A stretch of 64,000 nucleotides of DNA, taken from positions 690,651 to 754,650 of the forward strand of contig NZ_SLVP01000002.1 of the NCBI RefSeq assembly GCF_004345425.1, written 5' to 3'. The DNA is from Paenibacillus sp. BK033. Lineage in GTDB: Bacteria > Bacillota > Bacilli > Paenibacillales > Paenibacillaceae. Shown piece by piece: positions 8,737 to 17,913 of the stretch. Position numbers and translations under genes: made by a program. Below the pieces are notes generated by a model that saw nothing but the letters and a program-made list of their open reading frames with translations, did no database searches and had not been told where the DNA came from. Within the stretch, counting starts at the first letter, position 1, and every line of letters begins with the position of its first letter.

Positions 8737-9570
8737 CTACCCCTTCATTCCGCCCTGCATGCTGAACCCTTTGGACATAAAGCGCTGGGACAAAATATAC
8801 AGAACGACCGACGGGATGGCATACATAACCGAGAAAGCGGCTAATTTACCGTAATCCGCCATGCCGTACTGCCCGAAGAACTGGTAGATCTTGAGCGAGG
8901 CCGGGAAATTCTCCGGCGATTGAAGCAGGATATACGGCACGAAGAAATTGCCCCAGCTGCCGGAAAAGGTAAAGATCGCAACCGTGCAGATGCCGGGAAT
9001 CATCAGCGGGGCAACGACCCTCCTAATGCCGACAAACACGGAGGCTCCATCGATCCATGCCGCTTCTTCCAGCTCGGAGGGCACGGAATCCATGAAGTTT
9101 TTGAGCATCCATATGCCGTAAGGCATCGCCGAAGCAACAAAGAAAAGAATGACGCCAAAAATATTGTTGTACAGCTTCAAGGTTAGAAACAACTGATACA
9201 CCGGTACCATTACGGCCGTAATCGGCAAGGAAGTCATAAACAGGATCGTCAGCATAAAAGGCTTCTTGTATCTAAGTTGATAACGCGACAACGGATAAGC
9301 CGCCAGAAGTCCGAGTATAACAACCAATACCGCTTGGCTGCCGGACATTAAGAGGCCGATCAGAAAGGCACGCTGATTTTCCTTGTTGGTGAGCACATCG
9401 ATATAGTTATTCCCCGTCAGATGGGTAGGCGTCTTAAGAGACTGCAGCGCGTTTGTGTCCACGGAGGCTACAAGCACCCATAAGAGCGGAAGCAGAAAGC
9501 AAATCCCAATGACCGTCAATATGGTGTAGGGCAGCAGCTGATAGATCCATTTGCGTTGTTTTGCACTCAT
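8737..9570 (-). CDS. CUT1-family sugar ABC transporter permease (MalG type)
   Basis: 277 residues with six predicted membrane helices and the EAA loop (LEEAAWIDGASVFVGIRR) that contacts the ATPase. Length and layout fit the MalG-type inner-membrane subunit of oligosaccharide importers. AAGGAGA lies upstream of the start. It follows the MalF-type permease by 21 bp in a binding protein-permease-permease operon. No dedicated ATPase is encoded; such systems usually share a general MsmX-type ATPase. Nearby AraC and GH105 genes suggest a pectin- or glycosaminoglycan-derived unsaturated oligosaccharide as substrate. Confidence 0.93.
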   Translation of the reverse strand: MSAKQRKWIYQLLPYTILTVIGICFLLPLLWVLVASVDTNALQSLKTPTHLTGNNYIDVLTNKENQRAFLIGLLMSGSQAVLVVILGLLAAYPLSRYQLRYKKPFMLTILFMTSLPITAVMVPVYQLFLTLKLYNNIFGVILFFVASAMPYGIWMLKNFMDSVPSELEEAAWIDGASVFVGIRRVVAPLMIPGICTVAIFTFSGSWGNFFVPYILLQSPENFPASLKIYQFFGQYGMADYGKLAAFSVMYAIPSVVLYILSQRFMSKGFSMQGGMKG

Positions 9571-9591
9571 ACAATTGTTCTCCTTGTCCGT

Positions 9592-10482
9592 TTACTCTTT
9601 CATTGAGCGGATATAGAACAAGCTTAGGATAATGCCGATGAACAGCAGCAATAAGGAAATAGCCGTGCCGTAACCAAGCTGGTAATTGACGAAAGCCTGA
9701 TTATACATGAAGATCGGCAGCGTGGTTGTCGACGTACCCGGTCCCCCGCCCGTCATCGCGTAGATCAGACCAAATACGCCTAACGTCTGCAGCGTAACAA
9801 GCATCGCGTTTGTTGTGATCGAGTCCTTGATATACGGGATCGTGACTCTCGTCAGCACCTGCCATTTCGAAGCGCCGTCCACAATGGCAGCCTCTTCGAT
9901 TTCGCTCGGCACATCATCGAGCGCAGCCTGGAATACGAGCATCGAGAAGGCTGTCCCATGCCAAATATTCGCCAGAATAATCGTAATCATAGGTACCGTG
10001 TACAGCCATGTGACTTCGGTGAAGCCGAATGAGGTTATAATCGCGTTAAGCGTTCCTTCATCGGCGAAAAAGCTGTACAAGCATAACGCGCACACGATTT
10101 CAGGCGTAACCCAGCCTGCCAATACGATGGTGCCAATAATTCTCCGAAACCATTTATTCTTGTTTTTCATCAGCAGCGCAATCAGGAACCCCAAGACCTG
10201 CTGGCCGATTACGGCCGAGCCAATCAGGAATACGAGCGTATTCCATATACTCGTCCGAACCGTAGGATCCTCGAACATGCGCGAATAGTTATCCAGGCCG
10301 ACAAAATTCAGATTCTTGGCCGCCTCTCCGGTTAAAGCCAGGTTGGTGAAGGAATAGAATACGGTCAGCAGAATCGGATAAATAAAAAACACAAGCATAA
10401 TGGCCACGGAGGGCAGCAAAAAATACAGCCACGTCCATGTCCGCTTTCGCTTAACCATGCCATTTAAGGCCATACTGCTCAT
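9592..10482 (-). CDS. CUT1-family sugar ABC transporter permease (MalF type)
   Basis: 296 residues, six membrane segments, with the EAA motif IEEAAIVDGASKWQVLTR near residue 190. It is the partner of the permease just downstream. The start is fixed by a strong GGAGGAGGT site. It is separated from the upstream binding-protein gene by a stable hairpin at 10517-10557, a common way to keep permease expression below that of the binding protein. Confidence 0.93.
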   Translation of the reverse strand: MSSMALNGMVKRKRTWTWLYFLLPSVAIMLVFFIYPILLTVFYSFTNLALTGEAAKNLNFVGLDNYSRMFEDPTVRTSIWNTLVFLIGSAVIGQQVLGFLIALLMKNKNKWFRRIIGTIVLAGWVTPEIVCALCLYSFFADEGTLNAIITSFGFTEVTWLYTVPMITIILANIWHGTAFSMLVFQAALDDVPSEIEEAAIVDGASKWQVLTRVTIPYIKDSITTNAMLVTLQTLGVFGLIYAMTGGGPGTSTTTLPIFMYNQAFVNYQLGYGTAISLLLLFIGIILSLFYIRSMKE

Positions 10483-10516
10483 TCTCGTCTACCTCCTCCG
10501 CCTTCAGAAAAGAAGA

Positions 10517-10557
10517 CTTGCTCAAGCAGCTGCATCTTGTGGAAGTGCTTGAGCAAG
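10517..10557 (-). other. Intercistronic stem-loop between binding protein and permeases
   Basis: CTTGCTCAAGCA and TGCTTGAGCAAG form a perfect 12-bp stem with a 17-base loop. It is followed on the minus strand by TCTTCTTTTC, a weak T-run. It may act as a partial terminator or an mRNA-stabilising end for the binding-protein transcript. Confidence 0.7.
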
Positions 10558-10567
10558 CCGTTTTCTA

Positions 10568-12022
10568 TTATTTTTCTAACGTCTTATCCGCGCCTACGAT
10601 ACGAGTCACATCCTGCGCGTATTTGCTTGCGGCATCCTGCGGCGATGTACCGGATGCAACGGATTCAACCATTGTCTGAATTTGCGTCGATACTTCCGGA
10701 TACTTATCCTGCGCCGGGCGGAACTCGGCGTTTTTCAGATAATCGGTTGCGATTTGGTTAAACGGCATTTGGGTATATTCCGGATCCGAACCCACGTCCG
10801 CGCGAACGGTAATATTGCCCGATGCGATTACCAGCTTTTTCGAATTTTCTTTGTTAAGAGCGAATTTAATAACATCCCATGCCTCGTCTTTATGCTGCGC
10901 GTTCGCCGGGATCGATAAGGCCCAGCCGCCCGCAAGCGTGATGGAGCCTGGTGCCTGGCCTTTGCTGGTCGGCATTGGCGCGAAGCCGAGGACATCCTTG
11001 TATTCCGGCCACGGAGCGGCGCCGCCTTCCAGATAGTTGCCGGTAATCCAGGAGCCGTCGAGCGAGATCGCAAGCTTCCCTTGCGGCAAGTATTCACGGG
11101 TAGCCGTATTGCCCGCTTGACCGTTCAATACCTTCGAAAGCGGCGGTCCAAGCTTTTCTTTGTTTATCGTTTGGATAAACGTAAGCGCATCGTTAATGCC
11201 TTGGCTCTTCGTAATCCATTTGCCGGTGTCGTTATCGTAAAGTCTCTCGCCTGTGCCGTAGAGAAGCATTTCGTAAGTCTGCATGGACGTTGCTTCGCCG
11301 GTTGCTTTGCCCATGTTCATCCAGATTGGCACGACATCAGGCAGCTTGCTCTTAATGGTTCTGGCCGCGTCAAGAACTTCATCCCAGTTCTTAGGAGCCC
11401 ATTCTTCCGGCAAGCCCGCTTTCTTGAAGAGCTCTTTGTTATACCAGAGACCCCTGGAATCCGTATTGTAAGGAACCCCGTACACCTTGCCGTCGCTCGC
11501 CGTTACGCCTTTTTTCAGCGCTTCGATGAAGGAGCCGTTCGTCCAGTCTTCCCATGCGCTTACCTTATCGTCCAGCGGCGTCAGATATCCCGCGCTGGCA
11601 TCGGAATTCAGAATAAACGTATCCTCCGTTACGATATCCGGCGCGGTATCCTTCGACTTGAGCGCGAGAGCAATCTTGGCGAAATAGTCCCCTTCGGACG
11701 CCTGAATCGGAGTAGCCTTAATCTCTATGCTTTTGTCCGGAAAATTCGCCGCGAGCTCTTGAATCCATTTGTACATGACGCCTTGCTCGCCAATGCCGTC
11801 ATCGCGATAAGTAATCGTAATGACCTTTTTCTCCGTATTTCCCGTTGTGCCCCCGTCGTTTGTTGAACCGGCATTCGTCTCTTTCGTGCCTGTGTCAGCC
11901 GAAGTGCTTGGACTGTTGCTTGGCGTGTTTGTGTTGTTCGCGTTATTCGAACAGGCAAACAGCAAGGTTGAACACAGAACAAGCGATGTGGAAATCGACC
12001 AGAATCTTTTACCGCGAGCCAT
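10568..12022 (-). CDS. Extracellular solute-binding lipoprotein of the sugar ABC transporter
   Basis: 484 residues, family 1 solute-binding protein. Lipobox LFACS places the lipidated Cys at about residue 24, followed by a Ser/Thr/Asn-rich linker to about 75 and then the two-lobed binding domain with DTAPDIVTEDTFI and LWYNKELFKKAGLP segments typical of the family. It captures oligosaccharide outside the membrane for the two downstream permeases. The start has GGGAGG upstream. A cre-like sequence lies just upstream, which would fit carbon catabolite control. Confidence 0.93.
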   Translation of the reverse strand: MARGKRFWSISTSLVLCSTLLFACSNNANNTNTPSNSPSTSADTGTKETNAGSTNDGGTTGNTEKKVITITYRDDGIGEQGVMYKWIQELAANFPDKSIEIKATPIQASEGDYFAKIALALKSKDTAPDIVTEDTFILNSDASAGYLTPLDDKVSAWEDWTNGSFIEALKKGVTASDGKVYGVPYNTDSRGLWYNKELFKKAGLPEEWAPKNWDEVLDAARTIKSKLPDVVPIWMNMGKATGEATSMQTYEMLLYGTGERLYDNDTGKWITKSQGINDALTFIQTINKEKLGPPLSKVLNGQAGNTATREYLPQGKLAISLDGSWITGNYLEGGAAPWPEYKDVLGFAPMPTSKGQAPGSITLAGGWALSIPANAQHKDEAWDVIKFALNKENSKKLVIASGNITVRADVGSDPEYTQMPFNQIATDYLKNAEFRPAQDKYPEVSTQIQTMVESVASGTSPQDAASKYAQDVTRIVGADKTLEK

Positions 12023-12052
12023 CGTAATCCCTCCCTATTAGTCAACCACCCG

Positions 12053-12070
12053 GGTTAAGCGCTTCCATGC
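12053..12070 (-). promoter_or_regulatory. Possible cre (CcpA) site upstream of the sugar ABC operon
   Basis: Read in gene direction, TGGAAGCGCTTAAC resembles the cre consensus TGWAANCGNTNNCA, with its AAGCGCTT core intact and two or three mismatches at the edges. It lies 31-48 bp upstream of the start codon. The position is sensible for repression, but the match is imperfect. Confidence 0.35.
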
Positions 12071-12206
12071 GGTTATAGTTCATAGATATTTATCTACCTC
12101 CTCCTTTATTCGATGAAAATCGGAAGATTTGACTATAAGATTGCGACAGAAAACTCTATTTAAATGACTTCTAAAAATCGCTTCAATTAATGGCGCGCCT
12201 TGGCAC

Positions 12207-12246
12207 GAAAAAAAGAACTCCGGTACGTGTCGCCCGGAACTCTGGA
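12207..12246 (-). terminator. Terminator of the coiled-coil gene
   Basis: CAGAGTTCCGG and CCGGAGTTCT pair across a short loop. Seven T follow on the minus strand, immediately after the gene ending at 12260. Confidence 0.85.
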
Positions 12247-12259
12247 TTAATTATAGTAT

Positions 12260-13210
12260 TTAAGAATATAGCTCAATAAATGCGGATCTCCGCTGCCTGA
12301 TCGATTGCTGCCTGCCTTCGGACGCTCTCACCTCGTTATCCAAGCCAACAAGCAGGCCTGTAGCTTCCGATAACTGGGACTCGACTTCGCTAATGGAAGA
12401 TTTGATTTGGCCTTGAACGATCCAGTCCGTAATGAAACTGTCAAAGAAAAAGTCAGCGAATTTGTCCATAGCGCCTACTCCGACGTATAGATCCGCCGTA
12501 CGTTTCAGATCCTTCAGCTCCGTCTGAAGCTGGCGAAGATGGTACTGGGCTTCATGAATATAATCCTGCGCGTCGTCTATTCGTGAATGCTTGATGGAGG
12601 TGCTGATTAATCCTCCGCCAAACATGTCGTGCGTTCCCCAATCCTTGGCGGAATCCAGCTTCTCGCTTGCGCTGCTTAAGGCCTCAACCAATTTTCTGCA
12701 GGCAGATGCCGCTTCGCGCAGCTCCTTCGCTTCCGCCTGCTCCCGGAACAATTGCTCATCCAGCTTGGATAGCTCGGAAGAAGCCTCCGGCGCGGAGCTG
12801 CGCATATATTGCTCCTTTTGCAGAAGAGTCCGGTTATAAAGATCCGATGCATCCTGCACCGCAGCCAGCTTTGCCGTTACCTCATCCAACTCCCGCTCCA
12901 GCTTTTCGCTTGCCGTACAGGCCTCCTGCAGCTTAAGAGCAGCAGCAAGGGCTTCCTGCTTCTCCTTCTCGAGCCGTTCTTCCTTATTCCCCATTATACT
13001 GGTTATTAAATTCATCCAGGATTTTCGTTCGAGCTTGTTAACGTCCTCTTGTTCTCTTTTGAATTCGGCAGATAGATTCGTAATTTGATTGGCTGCGTTC
13101 CGAAGCAACCGCTGCAATTGTTCATGCCTGCGGTCCAAATACGCTTTCTCGGAAGCCTTTTCTCTTCGCTCCTCTAACTCTTCATTCCATTCCTTCATTG
13201 AACTCGGCAC
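12260..13210 (-). CDS. Cytosolic coiled-coil protein, unknown function
   Basis: 316 residues, rich in Glu, Lys, Leu and Ala with heptad-like patterns over about 10-240. This predicts long coiled coils interrupted by a Gly-rich patch (about 200-210, MFGGGLISTSI) and a hydrophobic segment FADFFFDSFITDWIVQGQI near 262. There is no signal peptide. The central HSRIDDAQDYIHEAQ segment also occurs in uncharacterised Bacillales proteins, as far as I can judge. It is monocistronic and sits between sugar-uptake genes without an obvious link to them. Confidence 0.75.
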   Translation of the reverse strand: MPSSMKEWNEELEERREKASEKAYLDRRHEQLQRLLRNAANQITNLSAEFKREQEDVNKLERKSWMNLITSIMGNKEERLEKEKQEALAAALKLQEACTASEKLERELDEVTAKLAAVQDASDLYNRTLLQKEQYMRSSAPEASSELSKLDEQLFREQAEAKELREAASACRKLVEALSSASEKLDSAKDWGTHDMFGGGLISTSIKHSRIDDAQDYIHEAQYHLRQLQTELKDLKRTADLYVGVGAMDKFADFFFDSFITDWIVQGQIKSSISEVESQLSEATGLLVGLDNEVRASEGRQQSIRQRRSAFIELYS

Positions 13211-13299
13211 TCCGCTTCACCCTCTCTATCATCCTAATAACGGTTCATCCATTCCGCCTCTCACCCTACTCTACCATAAATTTCTAACAGGATAAAAAA

Positions 13300-13335
13300 A
13301 CACCGTGCAGCATCCCTTAGGATGCTCACGGATTT
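13300..13335 (-). terminator. Terminator of the DUF2798 gene
   Basis: CCGTGAGCATCC pairs with GGATGCTGCACGG, with T-rich sequence (TGTTTTTTT) following on the minus strand, directly after the stop at 13339. Confidence 0.85.
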
Positions 13336-13338
13336 CTA

Positions 13339-13833
13339 TTAAGCGGCCAGTTTCACTGAATGTTTAGCAACGTACTTGCCGAACAGGAAACGCACCAGCG
13401 GTCCCATGACAATCAATTGAAGCGGGAAGGCCAGAATATAATTGTGAAAAACAATCGTCAAATAATGCACGATTAAGGATCCGTCTCCCAAGCTGCCGGA
13501 CAAAGATGAGCTGATCAAGCCGTACAACGACATGCTCAGCACCATGCCCGTTACCATACAGAAAGCAAGCGCCAAAATCACGTACAATTTCTTCGATTTA
13601 TCGTAAGGCATCGCGAATGCGGCTTTTTTGGCAAGAGGTCCTACAACAAACATCTCGACCGCAAACGCAACGATAAACCCTAAAACATATTGCAGGATCA
13701 ATTCTCCCGGAGAAAGCGTTCCGAACAAGTGATTACGCATCAGATTATACGTAATCATGACCAGCGCCATCCCCGTCACCATCATTACTCCAAAATAAAA
13801 CTCGTCTCTCTTATTCGTCGGCACCATCATCAT
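13339..13833 (-). CDS. DUF2798 four-helix membrane protein
   Basis: 164 residues made of two repeats of a two-helix unit, with family-like segments GMALVMITYNL, FAVEMFVVGPLAKK and FPLQLIVMGPLVR. The second helix of each unit ends in a GPL[AV] turn. DUF2798 proteins are small membrane proteins of unknown role. Three ATG codons in a row open the gene; the first has CAGGAG upstream at suitable distance. Monocistronic. Confidence 0.8.
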   Translation of the reverse strand: MMMVPTNKRDEFYFGVMMVTGMALVMITYNLMRNHLFGTLSPGELILQYVLGFIVAFAVEMFVVGPLAKKAAFAMPYDKSKKLYVILALAFCMVTGMVLSMSLYGLISSSLSGSLGDGSLIVHYLTIVFHNYILAFPLQLIVMGPLVRFLFGKYVAKHSVKLAA

Positions 13834-13929
13834 CCTTTCTGTTCTCCTGTCATTATAGAGATTTGGATACCCTCTTCATAAGTGACAAGTTTGTGAACAT
13901 TTACGGATGAAAAAAGCCCCCGCATAGCC

Positions 13930-14760
13930 CTACTTCCCTTTTCTATAATGCAGGGGAGGATGTCCGGTAACCGATTTAAACACTCGTCCGAAATGCGTCA
14001 CGCTGCCGAATCCGACCCGCTTCGCAATCAGATTAACCTTCATGGAGGATTGCTCCAGCAGCTTTTTCGCTTCCTTGATTCTGACGCTGTTCAGGTATTC
14101 CACAAACGTAAAGCCCGTAGCTTCCTTGAAAAATCGGCTCAAATAATAAGGGCTTACGTAGAACCTCTCCGCCAGCATATGAAGCGACAGCTCATTCCTG
14201 TAATGGCTGTTTATGTACCGCGCAACCTCCGAAATACGCTCATGCATCGGGCTTGGCGATTCAAGGATCTCCACGCTGCTCGACTTCACATGCCGGCAGC
14301 AAATCATTAGCATCTGCAAGGTGAGCGTCAACGCGTACAACTCAAAGCCGGGCTTTTTCTCCGACATTTCCGCAATCATCGTTTGCAGAATAGTTTCAAT
14401 GGCTAACCGGTCCTGGAGCGGGCATTTAACAATCAGATACTCCTTCTCGAATAACGGATGCAGGACATCCATATAGCTCCCCGCAGCCATATGCTTTTCG
14501 TGAATATTGACAATAAGCCGTTCATGCTCCGGCGTTTCCGTATTCGTTGTCCGATGCAGGATATTCGGCGAGATGATAACCATATCCCCTTCTTGAACAA
14601 CCAGGGTCCGGTCTTTAATAAAAAACTCCCGCTTCCCGGACATGAGGCAGAAGATTTCATACGTGCTGTGGAAATGGCTGGCGGGCATATTATGGCTCCG
14701 GGCTTTGCGGTATGAAACCGAGATGGATCCCTCTCCGTTATCGTATTGGAAATCTCCCAT
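13930..14760 (-). CDS. AraC-family transcriptional regulator with cupin sensor domain
   Basis: 276 residues. An N-terminal cupin (about 15-100, with SHFHSTYEIFCLMSG) probably binds a sugar or uronate. The C-terminal double helix-turn-helix (about 175-275) carries the family signatures HMLAERFYVSPYYLSRFFKE and FGSVTHFGRVFKSVTGHPP. It is divergent from the GH105 gene, with 142 bp between them, and the likely targets are that gene and the sugar ABC operon. A GGAGGGGAGG site fixes the start. Confidence 0.92.
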   Translation of the reverse strand: MGDFQYDNGEGSISVSYRKARSHNMPASHFHSTYEIFCLMSGKREFFIKDRTLVVQEGDMVIISPNILHRTTNTETPEHERLIVNIHEKHMAAGSYMDVLHPLFEKEYLIVKCPLQDRLAIETILQTMIAEMSEKKPGFELYALTLTLQMLMICCRHVKSSSVEILESPSPMHERISEVARYINSHYRNELSLHMLAERFYVSPYYLSRFFKEATGFTFVEYLNSVRIKEAKKLLEQSSMKVNLIAKRVGFGSVTHFGRVFKSVTGHPPLHYRKGK

Positions 14761-14902
14761 CGTCCGCCTCCCCTCCAGCTTCCTTTTCTATCATTATACG
14801 CCTCGGTCAATTTACAGCAAGATATAAGAAGAATTCATTCATTTCTGCAAAAAATGTACATTTCCTCGTGCTAGCATAAACCTATGAACAAGAAGGAGGC
14901 TT

Positions 14903-16009
14903 ATGCAAATGATCAAAACCGTACTTTCCCCCATCCAATGGGCAGAGAAAGCCTGCGAGGCATTAATGGCCAGATTCGAGCCGGAGCAGCTGCCGCCGGA
15001 CCGGTTCCATTATCATCAGGGCGTCTTTTTATCGGGGATGGAGAAATGCTGGAAGGAAACGCAAAATCCGAAGTACTATGAGTATCTGAAACGCTGGGTC
15101 GACAGCCAGGTGCTGGAGGATGGCCGCATCAAGAAGCATAAGCCGGATGAGCTTGACGACATTCAGCCGGGCGTTCTCCTATACAATCTGTATGAGCAGA
15201 CCGGAGACGAGCGGTACAAGAAAGCTTTGCAATATCTTGTGCCGCTGATCAAATCGTGGAAAACAAATCCTTCCGGCGGCTTCTGGCATAAGGAGCATTA
15301 TCCGAATCAGATGTGGCTTGACGGATTGTACATGGCCGGGCCGATTGCCGTCCAGTACGGCAAGACGTTTGGGGACAGCGATTATTTTGATTTGATGACC
15401 TACCAGGCAATCCTGATGGAAAAGCATACAAAGGACCCGGTTACCGGACTCCTGTATCATGGCTGGGACGAGACCAAGGAAGCATCCTGGGCCGATCCGG
15501 AGACCGGTCTTGCTCCCGAATTCTGGGGACGCGCGATTGGCTGGTATCCGGTTGCCCTGCTTGAAATGTTCGAGCACCTGCCGGAGGATCACAAGGATAA
15601 AGAAGCGCTTGTCGCTATTCTGCAGGATCTGCTAATCTCGCTCATCAAATACCAGGATACGGCTACCGGCTTATGGTATCAGGTGGTGGATAAAGGCGAT
15701 TTGCCGGACAACTGGCTTGAAAGTTCCTGCACGGCCCTTTACGTGCATGCCATTGCCAAAGCCGTGCGATTCGGCTATCTGGATCCTAAATATTTGGAAT
15801 ACGCATGGAAAGGCTACCAAGGAGTCATTGACACGCTGAAGCTTGACGACAACGGCCATGTCGTTATCGGCCAAATCTGCATCGGCACGGGTATTGGCGA
15901 TTACGCCCACTACATCGCCCGGCCAACAAGCGAGAACGATCTGCACGGCGCAGGCGCTTTTATCCTGATGTGCGTAGAGATGAGCTTGGCTCGTCAAGCA
16001 AACGAGTAA
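14903..16009 (+). CDS. GH105 unsaturated rhamnogalacturonyl hydrolase (YteR/YesR type)
   Basis: 368 residues, alpha/alpha-barrel family that removes the 4,5-unsaturated uronic acid from the non-reducing end of lyase-derived oligosaccharides in the cytoplasm. The motif MWLDGLYMAGP contains the Asp that acts as general acid/base in YteR. No signal peptide, consistent with action after ABC import. GAAGGAGG sits at the right distance from ATG 14903; an earlier ATG at 14884 runs in another frame. It is divergent from an AraC regulator and close to a CUT1 transporter, together forming a small pectin- (or related polysaccharide-) scavenging locus. Confidence 0.92.
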   Translation: MQMIKTVLSPIQWAEKACEALMARFEPEQLPPDRFHYHQGVFLSGMEKCWKETQNPKYYEYLKRWVDSQVLEDGRIKKHKPDELDDIQPGVLLYNLYEQTGDERYKKALQYLVPLIKSWKTNPSGGFWHKEHYPNQMWLDGLYMAGPIAVQYGKTFGDSDYFDLMTYQAILMEKHTKDPVTGLLYHGWDETKEASWADPETGLAPEFWGRAIGWYPVALLEMFEHLPEDHKDKEALVAILQDLLISLIKYQDTATGLWYQVVDKGDLPDNWLESSCTALYVHAIAKAVRFGYLDPKYLEYAWKGYQGVIDTLKLDDNGHVVIGQICIGTGIGDYAHYIARPTSENDLHGAGAFILMCVEMSLARQANE

Positions 16010-16012
16010 AAA

Positions 16013-16051
16013 AAAAGCTGAAGCCCTCCAAAGAGGCTTCAGCTTTTTTTA
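16013..16051 (+). terminator. Bidirectional terminator
   Basis: AAGCTGAAGCC and GGCTTCAGCTT form a strong stem flanked by A-run and T-run, shared by the convergent GH105 and ABC exporter genes. Confidence 0.9.
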
Positions 16052-16059
16052 TTCACAGC

Positions 16060-17913
16060 CTAAGGTATCGTCTGCACTTCCGGCGTGGTCACTTCCGAGG
16101 AAGCGGCGGCTTCGCCTTGCGAGTGCCGGTACAGCTCCTCGTACACGCCTTGCTTCTCTATCAGCTCGGCATGAGTGCCCGACTCAACAATGGTTCCGCG
16201 ACTGAGCACGATAATCCGGTCCGCGTGCATAATGGTGGACAAGCGATGGGCGATCACGATCGTCGTCCGTCCCTCGGACACAACCTGCAGCGCGCGTTGA
16301 ATGAGCTGCTCGGTCTGGGAATCGAGGTTAGCCGTCGCTTCGTCGAGAATCAGAATCTTTGGACGGAACACGATAATCCGGGCAAAAGAGATCAGCTGCC
16401 GCTCGCCGGCGGATAATCCGCTGCCCCGTTCGGACAGCTTCGTCTCGTAGCCGCCCGGCATACGGTTAATCAGCTGATCCGCTCCGACAAATTCGCAGGC
16501 GCGGATGACGTCCTCCCGGGAGATCGACTCGTCGAACATCCGGACGTTGTCGATAATGCTTCCGGCGTACAGATAAGGCTCCTGCTGAACCAAGCCAACA
16601 ATCCGGTGAAGCTCCGCCTGCGGGATATCCCGGACATCGTTCCCGTCAATCTGAACGCTGCCTTCGTTCACGTCATAGAACCGGCATAACAGGCTCATGA
16701 GCGAGCTTTTGCCCGCGCCGGTCGTCCCGACGATTCCGACCATTTCGCCGGGATGGATATGAAGATCAAGTCCGCGGAAGATCGGAGTGCCGTTCCCGTA
16801 GCTGAACGAGATGTTATTATAATCCACGCGTCCCTGCACGGCGTCATGGTTTATTTTGACCGGCTTGGCCGTGTCTTTAATATCGGGCTCGACGTCAAGA
16901 ACGCCCCATATCCGGTTGACCGCTACCGTAGCGGACTGCAGCGTATTCCACTGCTGGGTGATGGCGTTGATCGGCTGGAAGAACTGCCGGATATACGTGA
17001 TAAAAGCGTACAATACGCCAAATTCCATCGTATGCCCAAGCACGGCCTTCCCTCCGGTCCAGACCACAAAAGCAATGGTAAGGTTGCCGAGTAAATCAAA
17101 GGTCCGGTTAAAGGTAACCGCCGTGCGGATCTCGCGGACATTCGCCTTGAAATAATCCTCGTTCCGCTCCTTGTACAAGTCGCCTTGCGCCTTTTGCTGA
17201 TGGAAGACTTGAATGAGGCTCATGCCCGCCAGATTCTCCGCAACAAACGCTACAAGGCGGGATAAGCGCGTCCTTGCCATCTGATACGTCGTGCGCATGA
17301 AGGACCGGAAACCAATGGCGATAAGCGCGATAATCGGCAGCAAAAGCAGACAGTACAGCCCTAGCGTCGTATCCAGATAAAACATCATCACCAGAATGGA
17401 CACCAGCGTTAATCCATCTCTCAGCAGGGTCAGCAATACCTGGTTGAAAAACTGGTTAACCGCCTCGGTATCGCTCGAAACATGCGTAATGAGGCTGCCG
17501 CCGGACGTTTTATCGAAGTAGGACATCGACAGCTTGGTAATATGCTCAAACAGCTGTTTCCGGATGCGGGCTACGATGCTCTGGCCGGCATCCTGCAGCA
17601 GGTTATTTTGCAAATACGTAAACAACAAGCTTGACAGGGACAGGCCGAGATAAATCGCGCAAATCGCAATCAAGCTGCCGTAATCGTTCTTGCCCACCAT
17701 CAGGTTATCGTCGATCGCGATTTTTACCAGGTAAGGCTGGAACAGCTCGGAGGCAATCGCGATAATCGTACAGATGGCCACCAGCGTAAACGTCTTCCGG
17801 TGCGGGCTGATATAAGACTTCAGTATGCGAAAAGCGGACTTGTACTGCGGCTTAGGCTGCTTGCCATTGCCGGCCTTCTGGTCCATCTGCCAGTTGTTAA
17901 CGGCTGTCGGCAT
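16060..17913 (-). CDS. Heterodimeric ABC exporter subunit, YheH/BmrD-like
   Basis: 617 residues from ATG 17913, chosen because GAGGAGGG lies just upstream; the open frame extends to 18036 but overlaps the partner too far. An N-terminal six-helix exporter domain (about 40-330) is followed by an ATPase with Walker A GTTGAGKSS, signature LSAGERQLISFAR and Walker B ending ILILDEA with a normal catalytic Glu. Paired with the upstream 584-residue subunit it forms an asymmetric multidrug-type exporter like B. subtilis BmrCD. The genes overlap by 17 bases. Confidence 0.93.
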   Translation of the reverse strand: MPTAVNNWQMDQKAGNGKQPKPQYKSAFRILKSYISPHRKTFTLVAICTIIAIASELFQPYLVKIAIDDNLMVGKNDYGSLIAICAIYLGLSLSSLLFTYLQNNLLQDAGQSIVARIRKQLFEHITKLSMSYFDKTSGGSLITHVSSDTEAVNQFFNQVLLTLLRDGLTLVSILVMMFYLDTTLGLYCLLLLPIIALIAIGFRSFMRTTYQMARTRLSRLVAFVAENLAGMSLIQVFHQQKAQGDLYKERNEDYFKANVREIRTAVTFNRTFDLLGNLTIAFVVWTGGKAVLGHTMEFGVLYAFITYIRQFFQPINAITQQWNTLQSATVAVNRIWGVLDVEPDIKDTAKPVKINHDAVQGRVDYNNISFSYGNGTPIFRGLDLHIHPGEMVGIVGTTGAGKSSLMSLLCRFYDVNEGSVQIDGNDVRDIPQAELHRIVGLVQQEPYLYAGSIIDNVRMFDESISREDVIRACEFVGADQLINRMPGGYETKLSERGSGLSAGERQLISFARIIVFRPKILILDEATANLDSQTEQLIQRALQVVSEGRTTIVIAHRLSTIMHADRIIVLSRGTIVESGTHAELIEKQGVYEELYRHSQGEAAASSEVTTPEVQTIP